64,000 nt of DNA from the NCBI RefSeq assembly GCF_003026495.1, contig NZ_PYMA01000002.1, positions 186,001 through 250,000 on the forward strand, read 5' to 3'. Shown here in pieces: positions 47,784 to 55,250 of this stretch (its first letter is position 1; each line of letters opens with the position of its first letter). The notes under the pieces are model-generated. The model was not told where the DNA came from and made no database searches. It worked only from the letters and a program-made list of their open reading frames with translations. The stretch is from Photobacterium sanctipauli. GTDB lineage: Bacteria > Pseudomonadota > Gammaproteobacteria > Enterobacterales > Vibrionaceae. The position numbers and the translations under genes were made by a program.

Positions 47784-48554
47784 ATGGAGTTGTCGTTCGA
47801 AGTATTGGGTTTGTTGTTTCTTGTAGCTGGGTTGGCTGGTTTTATTGATGCCATTGCTGGTGGTGGCGGGCTGCTTACCGTGCCTGCACTGCTTGCTGCT
47901 GGCGTGCCACCCACTCAGGCATTGGCGACAAACAAATTACAGGGCTCATTTGGTAGTTTTTCGGCATCGTTATACTTTGTTCGAAATGGCTTGGTTAGCT
48001 TGCGTGAAATGCGCAATGCCATTGTGTTTACCTTTATCGGCGCGGCGCTGGGTGCCGAATTAGTCCAGCGAATTGATGCAGGGGTGTTAACCCAACTTAT
48101 TCCTATTCTGCTGGTATGTATCTCGTTGTATTTCTTGTTTGCGCCCCAAGTTGGTCAGGGGGGCGGTACACCTAAGTTATCTGACAATGTATTCGCGTTG
48201 ACGGTAGGCACAAGCATTGGTTTCTATGATGGTTTCTTTGGCCCAGGTGCGGGGGCGCTTTACACCATCTGCTTTGTTGCGATTGCCCAATTTGGTCTGG
48301 TAGAAGCGACGGCTAGAACCAAGATATTGAATTTCACTTCTAACTTCGCGGCACTGCTATTTTTTATCTTCGCTGGGCTACCTATTTGGGAGATCGGCCT
48401 TGTGATGGCCGTCGGCGGTTTTATTGGTGCTCGTATGGGAGCCAAAGTGGTGATTTCTAAAGGCCGTAAGCTGATACGCCCTATGGTGGTGATCACTTCA
48501 ATGTGTATGGCTGTTAAATTGCTAGTTGAACAGAATCCGCAATGGTTTCAATAA
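47784..48554 (+). CDS. TSUP family (TauE/SafE) transporter, copy 2
   Basis: A 256-residue paralogue of the protein at 44968; the two align over their full length without gaps of note and share long identical blocks such as ALATNKLQ, SLYFLFAP-like and RTKILNFTSN. The motif pair GFIDAIAGGGGLLTVPALL and GFYDGFFGPGAG is intact. Its 3' end overlaps the convergent LysR gene by 41 bases. Confidence 0.82.
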   Translation: MELSFEVLGLLFLVAGLAGFIDAIAGGGGLLTVPALLAAGVPPTQALATNKLQGSFGSFSASLYFVRNGLVSLREMRNAIVFTFIGAALGAELVQRIDAGVLTQLIPILLVCISLYFLFAPQVGQGGGTPKLSDNVFALTVGTSIGFYDGFFGPGAGALYTICFVAIAQFGLVEATARTKILNFTSNFAALLFFIFAGLPIWEIGLVMAVGGFIGARMGAKVVISKGRKLIRPMVVITSMCMAVKLLVEQNPQWFQ

Positions 48555-49359
48555 GACGGCGGGTACGAGCTGATTGATAACTGCTCTGGCGGTAGCACAA
48601 TTGTACGGGGCGTGTGAGCACATCCATAAACGGAAAGTGATGGCAGTGGTGCGGGGCGATGTTTAGGGTATTCACGATTGAGATGGGCACCAAGGCTGCC
48701 GCAACACCGCCTAATGCCAATTGGGCTGCGGCGGTGTAAGAGTCCATTTCCATCAATGGGGCAATGCCTGCTTTTTGTAATGAACTGACTTGGTTTGCAT
48801 TTGCCGGGTTTTTTAAATCGTTGACCAAGAGCTGGCTAGGCTGTTGCTTGAGTGGCTGTTGGCTCACGACTGAAAACGGCTCGTCAAAAAGGTGTGTAAC
48901 AGCCAATCCATGTTGGGGGGGTAAGTGACCTGCGCAGAAGCCGACGGCAACATCCCCTGACTGCACTTTTTCAACAATGATGGGCGTATGGTGGGTACTG
49001 ATATTGATGTACGGATCGCGCTTGATGTACTCACCCATCATTTTTGACAGGTACCCAGCTACGAGCGTTTCTGAACAGGCGATACGGATAAGGGAATGAT
49101 CTTCCAGTTGCTGGTGGTCAAATATCAGCCCTTTGATCTCCTTGTAACTCGGACCAATATTATCGATAAGTGCAAGGGCATCGGCAGTGAGTTTGATATG
49201 CCGACCTGCCGGTACTATCAACTTCTTGCCTAAGCGTTTTTCAAGCTTTGCTATTCGTTTACTGACTGCACTTTGGCTTAGGTAGAGTCGGCTTCCTGCC
49301 CGGCTCATCGTTCCTTCTTCAGCAAGAACCAAGAGTGTTTCAATTCCTTCGAGTAACAA
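48514..49359 (-). CDS. LysR-family transcriptional regulator
   Basis: A 281-residue LysR regulator with N-terminal helix-turn-helix (TMSRAGSRLYLSQSAVSKRI) and a periplasmic-binding-like effector domain from about residue 90. The effector is unknown. It converges on the second TSUP gene and overlaps its end. It is 49 bp downstream of the MarR gene on the same strand, so they could be cotranscribed. Confidence 0.83.
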   Translation of the reverse strand: MLLEGIETLLVLAEEGTMSRAGSRLYLSQSAVSKRIAKLEKRLGKKLIVPAGRHIKLTADALALIDNIGPSYKEIKGLIFDHQQLEDHSLIRIACSETLVAGYLSKMMGEYIKRDPYINISTHHTPIIVEKVQSGDVAVGFCAGHLPPQHGLAVTHLFDEPFSVVSQQPLKQQPSQLLVNDLKNPANANQVSSLQKAGIAPLMEMDSYTAAAQLALGGVAAALVPISIVNTLNIAPHHCHHFPFMDVLTRPVQLCYRQSSYQSARTRRLIETIADSVQLAI

Positions 49360-49408
49360 CGTTGTTTTCCTGCTGATGATAAGCGAATTGTCTGGCGACT
49401 AAAGTGTA

Positions 49409-49894
49409 TTAGTTGCCAGCTTCTTGCTGAGTAATACTACCTACTTCAAGCATTGCTGCGACTTCTAAGTGTTCCGCATTCATCATCGATGATATGCGTT
49501 GCACGGAAGAGAGCAGTAGTGATTGTTCCCAATCCTCCAGCTTTTGGAAACGTGCCACAAAATCTTCTTGCAGTGGCGGTGGCGCTTTCGCCAATACTTC
49601 TTTGCCTTGCTCAGTAAGATAAGCATGGACTTTACGCTTATCGAGCTTGCTACGCTCACGAACAACCAGCTCGCGCTTTTCCAAGCGGTCCAGAATCGTT
49701 GTGGCCGTGGCTTGGCTCATATTGGTGTTGTTAGAAAGCTGCCTGATAGTCACTTCACCAGAATCGCGGATAGCACGCATTAATACTAACTGTGGTCCCG
49801 TTAAGCCTGCGACCTTATTTAGCTTGCGCGAATGCAGATCGATGGCGCGAATGATCTGTCGAAGGGCAATCAGGACTTCTTCGTGCTTGTCCAT
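49409..49894 (-). CDS. MarR-family transcriptional regulator, possibly CosR/EctR type
   Basis: A 161-residue winged-helix regulator: recognition part NMSQATATTILDRLEKRELV, wing RSKLDKRKVHAYLTEQG. The N-terminal pattern IRAIDLHSRKLNKVAGLTGP recalls EctR/CosR regulators of compatible-solute genes in halophiles and Vibrio, but no osmolyte genes are nearby, so this is only a suggestion. It is divergent from the imelysin operon. A perfect 12-bp palindrome at 49974 lies in the shared region. Confidence 0.8.
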   Translation of the reverse strand: MDKHEEVLIALRQIIRAIDLHSRKLNKVAGLTGPQLVLMRAIRDSGEVTIRQLSNNTNMSQATATTILDRLEKRELVVRERSKLDKRKVHAYLTEQGKEVLAKAPPPLQEDFVARFQKLEDWEQSLLLSSVQRISSMMNAEHLEVAAMLEVGSITQQEAGN

Positions 49895-49973
49895 AAAACT
49901 CTCCTGAAATATTGTTCGGCGAAATTACAACAAACGGGCACAAGTTGGAAGTGTTAGTTTTCAGAATGTTGCA

Positions 49974-49985
49974 CTCACGCGTGAG
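49974..49985. promoter_or_regulatory. 12-bp perfect palindrome, candidate MarR operator
   Basis: CTCACGCGTGAG stands 80 bp before the MarR start and about 150 bp before the imelysin start. MarR regulators usually bind such short palindromes in their own upstream region. Confidence 0.35.
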
Positions 49986-50027
49986 CTAACAATTGTCTAT
50001 GATTTATTGGTGAGCAATCAGCTTGGG

Positions 50028-50057
50028 TTTACAACTTGTTACATTTTTGTCTATTAT
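50028..50057 (+). promoter_or_regulatory. Sigma-70 promoter of the imelysin operon
   Basis: TTTACA and TATTAT separated by 18 bp, each one mismatch from consensus. The predicted start of transcription (about 50064) lies directly beside the Fur-type site. Confidence 0.6.
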
Positions 50058-50065
50058 GTTTGTGA

Positions 50066-50080
50066 TGAAAATAATTCTCA
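50066..50080 (+). promoter_or_regulatory. Fur-type operator
   Basis: TGAAAATAATTCTCA matches the 7-1-7 Fur consensus TGATAATNATTATCA at 13 of 15 positions. It covers the region just after the predicted transcription start, a repressing position. Confidence 0.7.
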
Positions 50081-50137
50081 CTTAGATCATCGATTTTGAG
50101 AATGCATAAACAGCTTTCACATGGACGAAAAACGATA

Positions 50138-51394
50138 ATGAAAACTCTATTCCCGCTTAACTTGATTATGGCATCTGCTTTGGCAATGCCTGTTTTTGCT
50201 CATGCTGCACCTACCAAAGATGCGGTGGTCGAACACTATGCTGATATTGCTCACGCGGTATACAGTGATTCTTTAAGCACAGCCCAATCTCTTGATAAAG
50301 CCATTGATGCTTTCATTGCATCGCCTTCGCAAGCAACCTTAGATAAAGCGCGCCAAGCTTGGAAACAAGCCCGAGTGCCCTATCAGCAGTCGGAAGTGTT
50401 CCGCTTCGGCAATGCGGTTGTTGATGACTGGGAAGGCCAACTGAATGCATGGCCGCTTGATGAAGGGCTTATTGATTATGTGGCCGACGATTACCAGTAC
50501 GAACTGGGTAACGAAGGGGCCAAGGCGAACATTATTGCCAATAAGGCGATTCAGGTTGGTAACACCAAGCTTGATGTTGAAAAAATCACCCCTGAGTTAC
50601 TGGCTGAGCTGAATGAAATTGGCGGCTCGGAAGCCAATGTTGCGACGGGCTACCACGCCATTGAATTCCTGTTGTGGGGCCAAGACCTCAATGGCACGAA
50701 AGCGGGAGCCGGTGAGCGCCAATACACTGACTTTGCCTATGGCGAAGCATGTACCAATGGTAACTGTGACCGTCGCCGCGAGTACCTGAAAGCGGCATCT
50801 GAATTGCTGCAAACGGATTTAAGCTGGATGGAGCAGCAGTGGTCTGCTGATGTGGCATCAAACTACCGTGCAGAACTATTGGCTGACTCAGCTGATAACG
50901 GTTTGCGTAAAATGCTGTTTGGCATGGGGTCGCTATCGTTAGGCGAACTGGCGGGAGAGCGTATGAAGGTTGCGCTTGAAGCAAACTCGACTGAAGATGA
51001 GCACGACTGTTTTTCTGACAACACCCACAACTCTCATTACTACAACGAGCAAGGGATCTACAACGTTTATACCGGTACTTACATGCGCGTAAACGGTGAG
51101 TTGGTTTCTGGCCCGAGCATTCATGACTTGGTTGCCAATAAGGATAAGCAAGCCGCTCAAGCTATCCAAGCGGAATTCGATAGCGCACGTTCACAGGTTT
51201 ACACCCTAGTCCAGTCGGCTGAGAAGAAAGATCAGTCATTTGATCAGCTCATTGCTTCCGGTAACAAGGCGGGTAATGCATTGGTGAACGAGTCGATTAT
51301 GGCTCTGGTTAAGCAGACGGCAAGCATTGAGCAAGCTGCAGGCATTTTGGGCGTAAGTAACCTTAACCCAGACACCGCTGATCATCAGTTCTGA
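50138..51394 (+). CDS. Imelysin family (M75-like) periplasmic protein, iron-regulated type
   Basis: A 418-residue protein with signal peptide ending VFAHAAPTK from ATG 50138; upstream in-frame starts add a non-hydrophobic extension. The imelysin motif GxHxxE is present as GYHAIEF near residue 171, followed by LLWGQDLNGT. Imelysin proteins bind or help acquire iron at the periplasm or outer membrane; proteolytic activity is doubtful. The gene leads a probable operon behind a Fur-type site. A similar iron-repressed gene, irpA, is known in V. cholerae. Confidence 0.85.
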   Translation: MKTLFPLNLIMASALAMPVFAHAAPTKDAVVEHYADIAHAVYSDSLSTAQSLDKAIDAFIASPSQATLDKARQAWKQARVPYQQSEVFRFGNAVVDDWEGQLNAWPLDEGLIDYVADDYQYELGNEGAKANIIANKAIQVGNTKLDVEKITPELLAELNEIGGSEANVATGYHAIEFLLWGQDLNGTKAGAGERQYTDFAYGEACTNGNCDRRREYLKAASELLQTDLSWMEQQWSADVASNYRAELLADSADNGLRKMLFGMGSLSLGELAGERMKVALEANSTEDEHDCFSDNTHNSHYYNEQGIYNVYTGTYMRVNGELVSGPSIHDLVANKDKQAAQAIQAEFDSARSQVYTLVQSAEKKDQSFDQLIASGNKAGNALVNESIMALVKQTASIEQAAGILGVSNLNPDTADHQF

Positions 51395-51417
51395 TTTTAT
51401 TTGTAAACATGCGAATT

Positions 51418-51452
51418 AAGGGCTCTGCCGGCTAATGCCAGCGAGCCCTTTT
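51418..51452 (+). terminator. Intercistronic hairpin between imelysin and oxidoreductase genes
   Basis: Stem AAGGGCTC/GAGCCCTT with inner GCCGGC/GCCAGC-like pairing, followed by TTTT-type tail (TTTTGC). It could partly terminate transcription so that the first gene is made in excess. Confidence 0.65.
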
Positions 51453-51476
51453 GCTGTAGTAAAGAGTATGTGAGCC

Positions 51477-52904
51477 ATGAAGTTACTTTGTTATTTGTCG
51501 TTGGTGCCAATGTTGCTTTCAACTGCAACATTTGCCGCACAGGAAAAACCAGCCAAACCGTTAACCCCAGAGCAAATTAGAATAATGAAATCTGGTGGTG
51601 ATACCACAGTGCGTAAATCAGGGGCGAATGCCTTTTCATTGCCTGCCGCAAACCTTCCTTTGTCAAAGCGCCTTGATTTTAGTGTGGGCAATAGTTTTTT
51701 CCGTAACCCTTGGGTGCAGGCGCCAGCCACTACCGATGCGCGTGATGGGCTGGGACCACTGTTTAATACCAATGGTTGCCAGAATTGTCACATCAAAGAT
51801 GGGCGGGGCCATCCACCAGAGGCTGGTGATACGAATGCGGTATCCATGTTGGTACGTTTAAGTATCCCTGCTGTTACAGACGAGCAGAAGCGCGCGATTA
51901 TCAATGATGGCGTCATCCCTGATCCGGTATATGGCGGCCAGTTACAAGACTTTTCGCTGTCAGGGGCTAAGCCTGAAGGCCAGATCTCATTGAGCTACGC
52001 TGATGTGCCAGTCACTTTCGCCGATGGCGAGGTCGTGACACTACGCAAGCCAATCATGACCATTACTGACCTGAACTATGGGCCTCTGCACCCTGACGTC
52101 ATGATGTCGGCGAGGGTTGCGCCGCCGATGATTGGCTTGGGTTTGTTGGAGCAGATCCCGGATAAAACGTTGTTTGATATTGCCGAACAACAGGCCAAAG
52201 ATGGCGAGGGCATCTCTGGCAAAGTTAACCAAGTATGGGATGTGGAGCAGCAGCAACTGGTGGCTGGGCGCTTTGGTTGGAAAGCCGGGCAGCCAACATT
52301 AATGCAGCAGAATGCGGCGGCGTTTAATGGCGATCTGGGTTTAACGAGCCATTTATTCCCAGCTGAAAATTGCACAGCCAATCAGAGCGTATGTCAGGAA
52401 CTGCCAAATGGTGGCGAGCCTGAAGTGAGCGAAAACGTACTGGATTTTGTCGAGTTTTATTCACGCCACCTTGCAGTGCCTGCAAGACGCAATATCGATG
52501 ATCCTCAGGTGAAAGCAGGTGAAGCCTTGTTCAAAGACATTGGCTGCGAAAGCTGCCATCGCACCCAGATCAAAACTGCAAAAAGTGCCGATTTGCCAGC
52601 ACTGTCAGAGCAAGTGATTAACCCTTATACCGATCTGTTGCTTCATGATATGGGGGAAGGCTTGGCTGATCACCGAGGAGAGTACCTTGCCAACGGACGC
52701 GAATGGCGTACGGCGCCGTTATGGGGGCTTGGCTATACCGAAGAAGTGAACGGGCATACCACATTCTTGCATGACGGCAGGGCACGCAATGTGATGGAGG
52801 CGGTACTGTGGCATGGTGGCGAAGCCCAACAAAGCCGTGACAAGGTAGTGGCTTTAACGAAAGAAAACCGCACTGCATTGGTCGCTTTCCTTGAGTCGCT
52901 ATAA
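51477..52904 (+). CDS. Di-haem oxidoreductase family protein (DUF1111)
   Basis: A 475-residue exported cytochrome with signal peptide ending TATFAAQEK. Two CxxCH sites are seen, CQNCH near residue 100 and CESCH near residue 359, with the second domain ending HDGRARNVMEAVLWHGGEA, typical of the DHOR/thiol oxidoreductase-like family. The redox partner is unknown; pairing with imelysins in iron-regulated loci is recurrent and suggests ferric or ferrous iron handling in the periplasm. Confidence 0.85.
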   Translation: MKLLCYLSLVPMLLSTATFAAQEKPAKPLTPEQIRIMKSGGDTTVRKSGANAFSLPAANLPLSKRLDFSVGNSFFRNPWVQAPATTDARDGLGPLFNTNGCQNCHIKDGRGHPPEAGDTNAVSMLVRLSIPAVTDEQKRAIINDGVIPDPVYGGQLQDFSLSGAKPEGQISLSYADVPVTFADGEVVTLRKPIMTITDLNYGPLHPDVMMSARVAPPMIGLGLLEQIPDKTLFDIAEQQAKDGEGISGKVNQVWDVEQQQLVAGRFGWKAGQPTLMQQNAAAFNGDLGLTSHLFPAENCTANQSVCQELPNGGEPEVSENVLDFVEFYSRHLAVPARRNIDDPQVKAGEALFKDIGCESCHRTQIKTAKSADLPALSEQVINPYTDLLLHDMGEGLADHRGEYLANGREWRTAPLWGLGYTEEVNGHTTFLHDGRARNVMEAVLWHGGEAQQSRDKVVALTKENRTALVAFLESL

Positions 52905-52958
52905 AGAAATGGGTAATAGGAAAATGGGTGTTAAAGAAACAGGTAGCGGGAAAATAGC

Positions 52959-53969
52959 ATGAAAAAGCAGATTTTAGCCTCTTTGGCTTTATTGGCCGTG
53001 GGAACGACTGCGGGGTGCCAAACAGACGCGAAAACCACCCAAGACGTGCTGCTTGTCCAGCACCAGCAAGCAGCACAAGCTTTCGCTGAATCTACCGCAC
53101 AATTGTCCGGGTTAACCAAAGCGCTTTGTGAACAGTATTCGGAGGCATCGCTACTTGCCGCCCAGCAGGCTTGGCAACAGGCAATGCTGGATTGGATGGT
53201 GTTTCAAGGCCGCGAAAAGGGCAGTGAACAAGCATTGGCATTGAGTTGGCAAATCCAATTCTGGCCTGATAAGAAAAATACGACCGGGCGCAAGCTCAAC
53301 CAGTTGCTAAAGCAGGGTACCCATTGGACGGCACCATTGATTGCTGAGCAAAGCGTCGCGGTACAAGGGTTGGGCGCTGCTGAGTGGTTTTTATTTGATC
53401 AAACCAGCGCTTTACAACAGCCGCAGGGCTGTCAATTGGCCACAGCTGTTGCTGGCCAAATAGCCGCGAGCAGCGAGCAACTGCAAGCGGCTTGGCAGGC
53501 GAACCCATGGCAGCAGATGACACCTCAGTTGGCTTTGGCTGAATACCTCGGTGCGTTGAATAACCAGCTTGATTACAGTATCAAAAAGCTGACCCGCCCG
53601 ATGGGCAAGCCTGGCTCGCCCAAGCCGTATCAAGCGGAGTCATGGCGCTCGGGATCATCATTGGCCAATTTGCAGGCGAGTACACAAGCCATGCATCGCT
53701 TGTACTTGGCTGAAGGAAAGGGATTGGATGCCATGCTTCGGGAGCGGGGATATAGCGGTACGGCGGATCGCATCGACCAGCAATTTCAATCCTTGCTGGC
53801 CAGCTGGCCGCAGCATGCAAGCATGACTTCAATGCTCAAAACGCCAGAAGGCTATCGTGAGTTGCTTAAAATTTTCAACGGGTTGGAATACATTCAAATT
53901 GCGTTGCAAGATGAGGTGGCACCGGAGCTTGGTATCGTAGTGGGGTTTAATGCAACCGATGGTGACTGA
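52959..53969 (+). CDS. Imelysin family lipoprotein, second copy
   Basis: A 336-residue lipoprotein (lipobox TAGC, Cys20). The region that matches the GxHxxE motif reads GLGAAEWFLFD near residue 130, so the His is replaced by Gly while Glu is kept. This fits a divergent imelysin class that accompanies the first copy in these operons. Its function is presumably binding rather than catalysis. The downstream DUF1513 gene overlaps its end by 20 bases. Confidence 0.8.
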   Translation: MKKQILASLALLAVGTTAGCQTDAKTTQDVLLVQHQQAAQAFAESTAQLSGLTKALCEQYSEASLLAAQQAWQQAMLDWMVFQGREKGSEQALALSWQIQFWPDKKNTTGRKLNQLLKQGTHWTAPLIAEQSVAVQGLGAAEWFLFDQTSALQQPQGCQLATAVAGQIAASSEQLQAAWQANPWQQMTPQLALAEYLGALNNQLDYSIKKLTRPMGKPGSPKPYQAESWRSGSSLANLQASTQAMHRLYLAEGKGLDAMLRERGYSGTADRIDQQFQSLLASWPQHASMTSMLKTPEGYRELLKIFNGLEYIQIALQDEVAPELGIVVGFNATDGD

Positions 53970-55143
53970 TTCTGTTAGGCGTAGGCTGCTAAGGGGGGCG
54001 CTGGGTGGCTTGGCACTGGCACCGTTATCCGGCGTTTTGGGTGGCTGTAGCCAAAGCCGCTCATCATCGATGGCACGCCATATCGATGCCAATACTCATA
54101 CCAAGACCCATACCAATAGGCTTGATGTCGAGCAGGCCATTATTGGGTGTAGCCGTTATCCGAATGGTCAATTTGGCGCGGTTGTTGCCACGCCAGATGG
54201 TCATCCTGTCCATCAGTTTGACTTGCCTGCGCGGGGCCATGGAATTGCGGTCCAGACCGAAGGTTCGCTTGCCGCAGCCTTTAGTCGCAGGCCGGGCACT
54301 TATTTGCAGGTGTTTGACTATCGCACTGGTGAAACCTGGCCATTACGTCTTGCCGATCAAAATCGGTATTACTATGGCCACGGCGTATTCTCGCCAGATG
54401 GGCGTTTGCTTTATGCCACGGAAGGTAAAACGGCAACCAGCGAGGGGGTGATAGGGGTGTATGAGCTAGAACCATCGACAACCTCTCACCCGATAAAAAA
54501 AGTCGCCGAGTTCACCGGTTTTGGTATTGGTCCACATGAAGTGATCCTCGTTGATGATAATACCTTGGCTATTGGTGTCGGTGGTGTCCATACCCGAGGA
54601 AGAACCCCGCTAAACATCGAGACCATGCAACCGGCGCTAGTTTACTTGGACCGGCGAAGTGGTGAGTTGGTTGAACAAGCAGAGTTGGCCGATAAGCGTT
54701 TGAGTATCCGTCACTTGAGCCTGACAGATACCGGTGAAGTTGCCTGTGGCCAGCAATATCGAGGCGAGCCTGAAGGTGCTGTGCCGCTGGTGGCTTTACA
54801 TCGCCGTGGTGGCCGGTTTGAGAGCTTAATTGCCGAAGATGAGGAGTGGCTTCGTTTTAATCACTACATCGCGAGCATTTCTAGCCTTGACGGTTACCTG
54901 TTGGCTACCTCGCCACGGGGAAATTGTTATGGCATATGGCGGGCGTCAAGCCGAGAGCTGGTGTCGGTGTCCCCTCTTATCGATGCATCGGGGGTTGGCG
55001 TGCTGGACAATCGCTGGCTGGTGGGATCGGGGGCGGGCAAAGTTGTTTCAGTGAAGCCTCCGGCAAACAGAGCAAGCTTCCAAGGGCCTGTTATGTGGGA
55101 CAATCATTGGAATATTATCAATACGCCCAATTTATCGGTCTGA
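53950..55143 (+). CDS. DUF1513 beta-propeller-like periplasmic protein
   Basis: A 397-residue protein with a twin-arginine signal (RRRLLRGALGG) followed by lipobox LGGC, so it may be a Tat-exported lipoprotein. The mature part has repeats of about 45 residues with motifs such as GRLLYATEGK and GIGPHEVIL, typical of DUF1513, likely a propeller. A second ATG nine bases downstream is an alternative start. Tat export suggests that it folds or binds a cofactor in the cytoplasm. It is the last gene of the iron-linked operon. Confidence 0.83.
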   Translation: MQPMVTDSVRRRLLRGALGGLALAPLSGVLGGCSQSRSSSMARHIDANTHTKTHTNRLDVEQAIIGCSRYPNGQFGAVVATPDGHPVHQFDLPARGHGIAVQTEGSLAAAFSRRPGTYLQVFDYRTGETWPLRLADQNRYYYGHGVFSPDGRLLYATEGKTATSEGVIGVYELEPSTTSHPIKKVAEFTGFGIGPHEVILVDDNTLAIGVGGVHTRGRTPLNIETMQPALVYLDRRSGELVEQAELADKRLSIRHLSLTDTGEVACGQQYRGEPEGAVPLVALHRRGGRFESLIAEDEEWLRFNHYIASISSLDGYLLATSPRGNCYGIWRASSRELVSVSPLIDASGVGVLDNRWLVGSGAGKVVSVKPPANRASFQGPVMWDNHWNIINTPNLSV

Positions 55144-55250
55144 TATTTGAATAATTGAAACATTGCATGCTGGCTTTGGCGGCTAAATTTAGTCCGTCAT
55201 TTATTGAATTTGCCATAATTAGAATAATGGTGATGAGGAGTCAGTTGGCA

